NCBI GenBank assembly: GCA_016867675.1
Contig: VGIZ01000028.1
Location: 1-7,054, forward strand
DNA: 7,054 nucleotides
Reading direction: 5' to 3'
Source: Candidatus Aenigmatarchaeota archaeon
GTDB taxonomy: Archaea; Aenigmatarchaeota; Aenigmatarchaeia; QMZP01
Part shown: positions 3,489 through 7,054 of the stretch, one piece after another
How positions within the stretch are numbered: the first letter of the stretch is position 1
Layout: each line of letters opens with the position of its first letter
Notes under the pieces: generated by a model
The model's input: only the letters and a program-made list of their open reading frames with translations
Database searches by the model: none
What the model was told of the DNA's origin: nothing
Program-made: the position numbers and the translations under genes

Positions 3489-6137
3489 ATGCAGCAGCCG
3501 TTGGAGAAGGGGTTTGAGATGGGAGAAAGGGGTCTCACACAAAAGGAAGCGGAAAGAAGGCTGGGAGTGTACGGGTATAATGAGATTAGGGAGCTGACAC
3601 ATGTTTCGCCTGTGCAAATCCTGCTGAGGCAGGCCAAGAAAAATTTCATCATCTACCTGCTTTTTGCGGCCATGCTGATTTCTTTTTTTGTCGGAAAAAG
3701 TATTACTGCGTATGTCATTCTGGGCGTCATCCTCTTGGTCGTCTGCGTTGGCTTCGTACAGGAATACAAGGCGGAAAAGGCCATCAAATCCCTGAGGCGG
3801 ATGATCACGCCTGTTTCTGTCGTTATCAGGGACGGTAAGGAGCAGGAAATTCCCTCAAGGGATATTGCACTGGGAGACGTCGTTGTTTTGAGGGCAGGCG
3901 AAAAAATCCCCGCAGACTGCGCGGTCTTGGAAGAAAACGAGTTGCGTGTTGATGAGTCAGTGCTGACAGGGGAATCAAAAGAAATCAGGAAATTCGCCTC
4001 AAGGAATGCCAAACATTGCGGGGACAAAGGCTCGCTTTTCATGGGCACTTTCATAATGGCTGGCAGATGCACGGCCAGAGCCGTACATACAGGCATGAAC
4101 ACGGAGTTTGGGAAAATTGCCGGAATGATATCCACTGCTGAAAAGGAGCTGCCTCTGCAAAACAAGGTCAACGGCATTGCAAAGTATATGTCCACTATCG
4201 CGGTTGTTGTTTCCGTGTCAATGGGATTGGTGATGCTGGCAAGAAGCCTACCGTTTTCCTATGATGTACTCATAGACATACTCATAGTTGTTATCGCCCT
4301 GTCGGTCGCCGCCTTCCCCGAAGGGCTTCCTGTTGTCATAATAACGACGCTGGCATCAGGTGCATACCGGATGGCTAAAAAGAATGCCATCGTCAACAGA
4401 ATGTCGATTATAGAAACACTTGGAGAAACAACCGTCATATGTTCAGACAAGACAGGCACGATTACGCGGGGCGAGATGACAGCCAAAAAAATATTTGTTT
4501 ATGACAGGCTCTTTGATGTCGGCGGTGCTGGCTACGACGCAGAAGGAGGGTTTTCCTGTCGCGGGAAGGAAGTCACGCCAAACAAAGAGCGCAGCCTAGG
4601 CCTCCTGCTTAAAACAGCCGTTTTATGCAATGACTCCAAGATTGAAAGAGTCGGCACAGGCAAGGAATACGGCGCATTTGGCTCCGCAACAGAAGCGGCC
4701 CTGTTGATTGCATCCGCAAAGGCAAAAATATTCAAGGAAGACATGGATGCGGAAAGGCTGGAAGAAATCCCGTTCAGCTCCGAAAGAAAAACCATGTACG
4801 TGCTGTGCAGAGAGGGACGTGAATATTATGTTTATGCCAAGGGCGCGCCGGATGTTCTCATAGAGCGGTGCAGGTTCCTCCAACACGGCGGGAGAACCGC
4901 TAGGCTGGATGGCAAGAAGAGAGAAAGAATCCTGTCTGCCAACAGAAAATTGGCAAGGGATGGACGCAGGACAATAGCGCTGGCATACAAGAAAACAGAT
5001 TCTGCAGGCAAGAACAGCCTTGAGGAAAATCTAGTTTTTCTCGGTCTGGTTGCAATGGAAGACCCCCCGAGGGAGGAGATAAAAAGCGCAATAAAGATGT
5101 GCAAAACCGCAGGAATAACAGTCAAAATGATAACGGGCGACAGCAAAGAAACGGCGGCTGCCATATCCGAAGAGGTGGGCTTGGTCGGAGACATTCTCAA
5201 CGGGGAGGATATGGACAGGATGACAGACAATGAACTTACCAGTGTCGTCAGAAGGGTTGCCATCTTTGCAAGGGTAAGACCCGAGCATAAGCTGAGGATT
5301 GTCAGAGCCCTCAAACAGAATGGTGAGGTGGTGACCATGACAGGTGACGGAGTCAACGACGCCCCGGCATTGAAGGAGGCGCACATAGGCGTGGCCATGG
5401 GCAGGAAAGGCACAGATGTCTCTAGGGAAGCCGCTGACATGATACTGAAAGATGACAATTTCTGTACTATCGTTTCTGCTGTGCGCGAAGGGAGGACAAT
5501 CTTCAGCAACATCAGGAAGTTCGTCACCTACCAGCTTTCCTGCAATTATGCACAATTGGCCATCATATCCGTAGGCATACTAATAGGTCTGCCGCTTCCT
5601 TTGCTGGCGTTGCAGATACTTTTTATGAATATGGTCACAGATGACTTGCCCGCAATCACACTGGGTTTCAATCCACCCTCCCATGATGCAATGAGGATAA
5701 AACCGAGAAAAAGGTCAAGTATATTGGACAAGCAGCTATTCACCCTGCTTGTGATTTCAGGAACAATCATGACTATAGGGACGCTTGGGGTGTTTTATTT
5801 TGTGCTGAATGTTCTCGGCGAGGGTGTATCCGTTGCCAGAACCTCGGCGCTGGTAACTCTGATACTATTTGAAATTGTGCATGCGTTCAATTTCAGGTCC
5901 CTGAGATACCCTGTTCATAAGCTGCCCCTGCTGGCAAACAAATACCTGGTTTATGCTTCATTGGCGTCCATCCTTGCGACGGTTGTTGTCATATACACCC
6001 CGTTGAACACGGTTTTCGAAACAACCCCCATAGGCCCCTTTTACTGGATTATTGCAATAGCAACAGCCTTGTCGATTATTGTCGTTTTCGACGCGCTTAA
6101 GGTAATAAAGCGGAGAAGCCTCAATGCGAACAGGTAG
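3489..6137 (+). CDS. P2A-type cation-transporting P-type ATPase (Ca2+-pump-like)
   Basis: This complete 882-residue P-type ATPase is the usual length for prokaryotic P2A pumps, which couple ATP hydrolysis to Ca2+ (or related cation) export. N-terminal GLTQKEAERRLGVYGYNEI (15-33) is the cation-ATPase N domain. TGES (160-163) is the actuator motif. M4 has PEGLP (277-281). Asp320 in CSDKTGTIT is the phosphorylated residue. KGAPD (451-455) lies in the nucleotide domain; MITGD (547-551) and TGDGVNDAP (618-626) complete the P domain. About ten TM helices are visible: M1-M2 at 53-90, M3-M4 at 234-289, M5-M6 at 680-725 and M7-M10 at 748-870. Residues equivalent to SERCA E309, N768, N796, T799, D800 and E908 are kept (E278, N686, N714, T717, D718, E795), but the E771 position is Gln689. 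ATG 3519 is an alternative start, with AGGGG 6 nt upstream. It ends with TAG and looks less GC-rich than its neighbours. Confidence 0.92.
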   Translation: MQQPLEKGFEMGERGLTQKEAERRLGVYGYNEIRELTHVSPVQILLRQAKKNFIIYLLFAAMLISFFVGKSITAYVILGVILLVVCVGFVQEYKAEKAIKSLRRMITPVSVVIRDGKEQEIPSRDIALGDVVVLRAGEKIPADCAVLEENELRVDESVLTGESKEIRKFASRNAKHCGDKGSLFMGTFIMAGRCTARAVHTGMNTEFGKIAGMISTAEKELPLQNKVNGIAKYMSTIAVVVSVSMGLVMLARSLPFSYDVLIDILIVVIALSVAAFPEGLPVVIITTLASGAYRMAKKNAIVNRMSIIETLGETTVICSDKTGTITRGEMTAKKIFVYDRLFDVGGAGYDAEGGFSCRGKEVTPNKERSLGLLLKTAVLCNDSKIERVGTGKEYGAFGSATEAALLIASAKAKIFKEDMDAERLEEIPFSSERKTMYVLCREGREYYVYAKGAPDVLIERCRFLQHGGRTARLDGKKRERILSANRKLARDGRRTIALAYKKTDSAGKNSLEENLVFLGLVAMEDPPREEIKSAIKMCKTAGITVKMITGDSKETAAAISEEVGLVGDILNGEDMDRMTDNELTSVVRRVAIFARVRPEHKLRIVRALKQNGEVVTMTGDGVNDAPALKEAHIGVAMGRKGTDVSREAADMILKDDNFCTIVSAVREGRTIFSNIRKFVTYQLSCNYAQLAIISVGILIGLPLPLLALQILFMNMVTDDLPAITLGFNPPSHDAMRIKPRKRSSILDKQLFTLLVISGTIMTIGTLGVFYFVLNVLGEGVSVARTSALVTLILFEIVHAFNFRSLRYPVHKLPLLANKYLVYASLASILATVVVIYTPLNTVFETTPIGPFYWIIAIATALSIIVVFDALKVIKRRSLNANR

Positions 6138-6140
6138 ATG

Positions 6141-6154
6141 CGGGCAATCGCCCG
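6141..6154 (+). other. Short hairpin just after the ATPase stop codon
   Basis: CGGGC-AATC-GCCCG starts 4 nt past the TAG at 6135-6137. The 5-bp G/C stem is not followed by a T-run on the plus strand, so it is not a classical terminator. The 109-bp gap it lies in separates two convergent genes. Confidence 0.3.
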
Positions 6155-6166
6155 GCACAACCCAAT

Positions 6167-6171
6167 AAAAA
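6167..6171 (-). terminator. Oligo-T terminator candidate for the mutase gene
   Basis: On the minus strand, GCGGG is followed by TTTTT about 76 nt past the mutase stop codon. It is the only U-tract of this length between the convergent genes and would end transcription before it enters the ATPase gene antisense. Confidence 0.4.
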
Positions 6172-6237
6172 CCCGCGAAGAACCGCCGGGCGCGGTCACT
6201 CGGATTTCATGCCCGCAAAGAGCACAGCAACATGCAA

Positions 6238-6308
6238 CTGAGGCAGTCATGCCTCAGGGCGGCCGCCTGCCTTCCCGCCTGAGGCGGCAACTGAGGGCGG
6301 ACCCTCAG
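6238..6308. repeat. Cluster of three palindromes sharing a CTGAGG/CCTCAG core
   Basis: Three inverted repeats lie within 71 bp. The first is CTGAGGCA-GTCA-TGCCTCAG (6238-6257, perfect 8-bp arms), with the mutase stop codon in its loop. The second is CCGCC-TGA-GGCGG (6275-6287). The third is CTGAGGG-CGGA-CCCTCAG (6291-6308, perfect 7-bp arms). CTGAGG or its complement occurs five times. A 12-bp direct repeat, GCCGCCTGCCTT, stands at 6262 and 6313. The block overlaps the low-complexity end of the mutase. It may be a small repetitive element or an expanded end of the gene. Confidence 0.55.
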
Positions 6309-7054
6309 GCTTGCCGCCTGCCTTTTCCACGCGCTCCTTCACCAGCCACTCGTATTCGCCCATGAGCGCCTTGAAGTCGGACAGGCTTTCGCCCTCAACC
6401 GTGAGCCTGATGACAGGCGACGTGTTTGAAGCCCTGACAAGCACCCAGCCTGTGTCAAAGTCCAGCCGCACCCCGTCCATGGTGCTGGCTTGCTTGGAGC
6501 GCTTCATAAGCTCGGCCTTCAGCCCTGCCATGACAGCGAACTTTGCATCATCGGACGGCAGCTCAAACGCACGCGACTCGCTGACGAGCTTGGGCGCCCC
6601 ATCAACGAAGTCGGCAAGCGTGCTGTCCATTCTGGACAAAGCCAGCGTGGCATACAACCCTGCGATTATGCCGTCGTCTATGGGCATCACCGACGGGATT
6701 ATGAAGTGCATGCTCCTCTCCAGACCGAAGCAGGACTTGCTCTTGTGCAGCCCGTTGACGACGAATGTGTAGCCGACAGGCGTCCTGACGACCTTCCTGC
6801 CGAACTGCTCCGCAGCCTTGTCTATGACGCGGCTGCACTCCGTGTTGGCTGTTATCGGACCTTTCTGGTGCTTGAGCAGTTCTGTCATTATCAGGTAGGC
6901 TGTCACCTCAGGGCTGATGAACCTGCCTCTGTTGTCCACCAGCGCCATGCGGTCGGCGTCGCCGTCAAATGCGATGGTGATGTCGTGTTCAGCAGATCTC
7001 TTCATTGCTTCAGAAAGCGTGTGTGGCTTTATCTCTGACTGGCGGTTCGGGAAG
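6247..7054 (-). CDS. Phosphomannomutase/phosphoglucomutase-family enzyme, C-terminal part (truncated by window edge)
   Basis: The frame is open to the right edge (269 residues visible, first complete codon at 7053), so the N-terminal domain with the phosphoserine is missing. The family moves phosphate between C6 and C1 of hexoses (mannose, glucose or glucosamine), feeding sugar-nucleotide synthesis. Visible motifs, numbered in the fragment, are FPNR (1-4), the end of domain 2; DGDADR (30-35), the Mg2+ site; RTPVGYTFV (90-98); and the sugar-specificity loop GLERSMH (110-116), normally GGExSGH. DDGI follows at 126-129. The domain 4 phosphate-binding loop is RASNTSPVIR (207-216), normally R-x-SG/NTEP-x-x-R. 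These variants fit a mutase but leave the substrate open (phosphomannomutase, phosphoglucomutase or GlmM). After about residue 243 there is an extra Gly/Lys/Pro tail with an AGGKPEG/AGGRPEA duplication over a palindrome cluster. Confidence 0.85.
   Translation of the reverse strand, partial: FPNRQSEIKPHTLSEAMKRSAEHDITIAFDGDADRMALVDNRGRFISPEVTAYLIMTELLKHQKGPITANTECSRVIDKAAEQFGRKVVRTPVGYTFVVNGLHKSKSCFGLERSMHFIIPSVMPIDDGIIAGLYATLALSRMDSTLADFVDGAPKLVSESRAFELPSDDAKFAVMAGLKAELMKRSKQASTMDGVRLDFDTGWVLVRASNTSPVIRLTVEGESLSDFKALMGEYEWLVKERVEKAGGKPEGPPSVAASGGKAGGRPEA

Noticed and set aside
4832..5527. Long minus-strand frame (231 codons) opposite the ATPase
   Set aside because: It is antisense to conserved ATPase motifs (TGDGVNDAP, MITGD) and is best explained by codon bias of the real gene. 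The same applies to the other antisense frames within 3653-5770.
6138..6246. tRNA or other structured RNA in the ATPase-mutase gap
   Set aside because: No cloverleaf, T-loop GGTTCAAATCC-like box or acceptor pairing could be found. Only a 5-bp hairpin and a T-run are visible.
6490..7038. Plus-strand frame of 182 codons opposite the mutase
   Set aside because: It lies antisense to DGDADR and the other mutase motifs and shows no domain of its own.

Overview
The window most likely comes from an archaeon. It carries an Rpo11/RpoL-type RNA polymerase subunit. A/T-rich TATA-like boxes sit about 26 nt upstream of plausible start points, U-tracts act as candidate terminators, and genes are preceded by GGAG/GGTG ribosome-binding sites. 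Dense N-glycosylation sequons and small orphan membrane proteins would fit a DPANN-type lineage, but that narrower placement is inference only.

Layout from left to right: (1) 1-576, minus strand: the N-terminal part of a secreted or membrane-anchored surface protein that runs off the left edge, with 16 N-X-S/T sequons in about 138 residues. (2) 577-770: a divergent promoter region with a palindromic TATA element, followed by a possibly structured leader. (3) 771-1960, plus strand: a two-gene operon of unrecognised membrane proteins joined by a TGATG overlap. (4) 2057-2326, minus strand: rpoL. (5) 2430-3341, minus strand: a pentameric ligand-gated ion channel (Cys-loop superfamily) homologue, complete from signal peptide to M4. 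It is split by a single in-frame TAG exactly where the family normally has the Gln of the FPFDxQ motif. (6) 3489-6137, plus strand, divergent from the channel: an intact 882-residue P2A-type (Ca2+-pump-like) P-type ATPase. (7) 6247-7054, minus strand: the C-terminal two thirds or so of a phosphomannomutase/phosphoglucomutase-family enzyme, cut by the right edge, whose low-complexity tail overlaps a cluster of small palindromes.

How the genes may work together: the channel and the pump share a 147-bp intergenic region and could form an ion influx/efflux pair, although the channel is interrupted in this sequence. The hexose-phosphate mutase would supply sugar phosphates for sugar-nucleotide synthesis, compatible with, but not proof of, glycosylation of proteins such as the sequon-rich one at the left. 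The two-gene membrane operon is the least explained part. No insertion sequence, CRISPR array, rRNA or tRNA was seen, and no gene-free stretch exceeds 300 bases.
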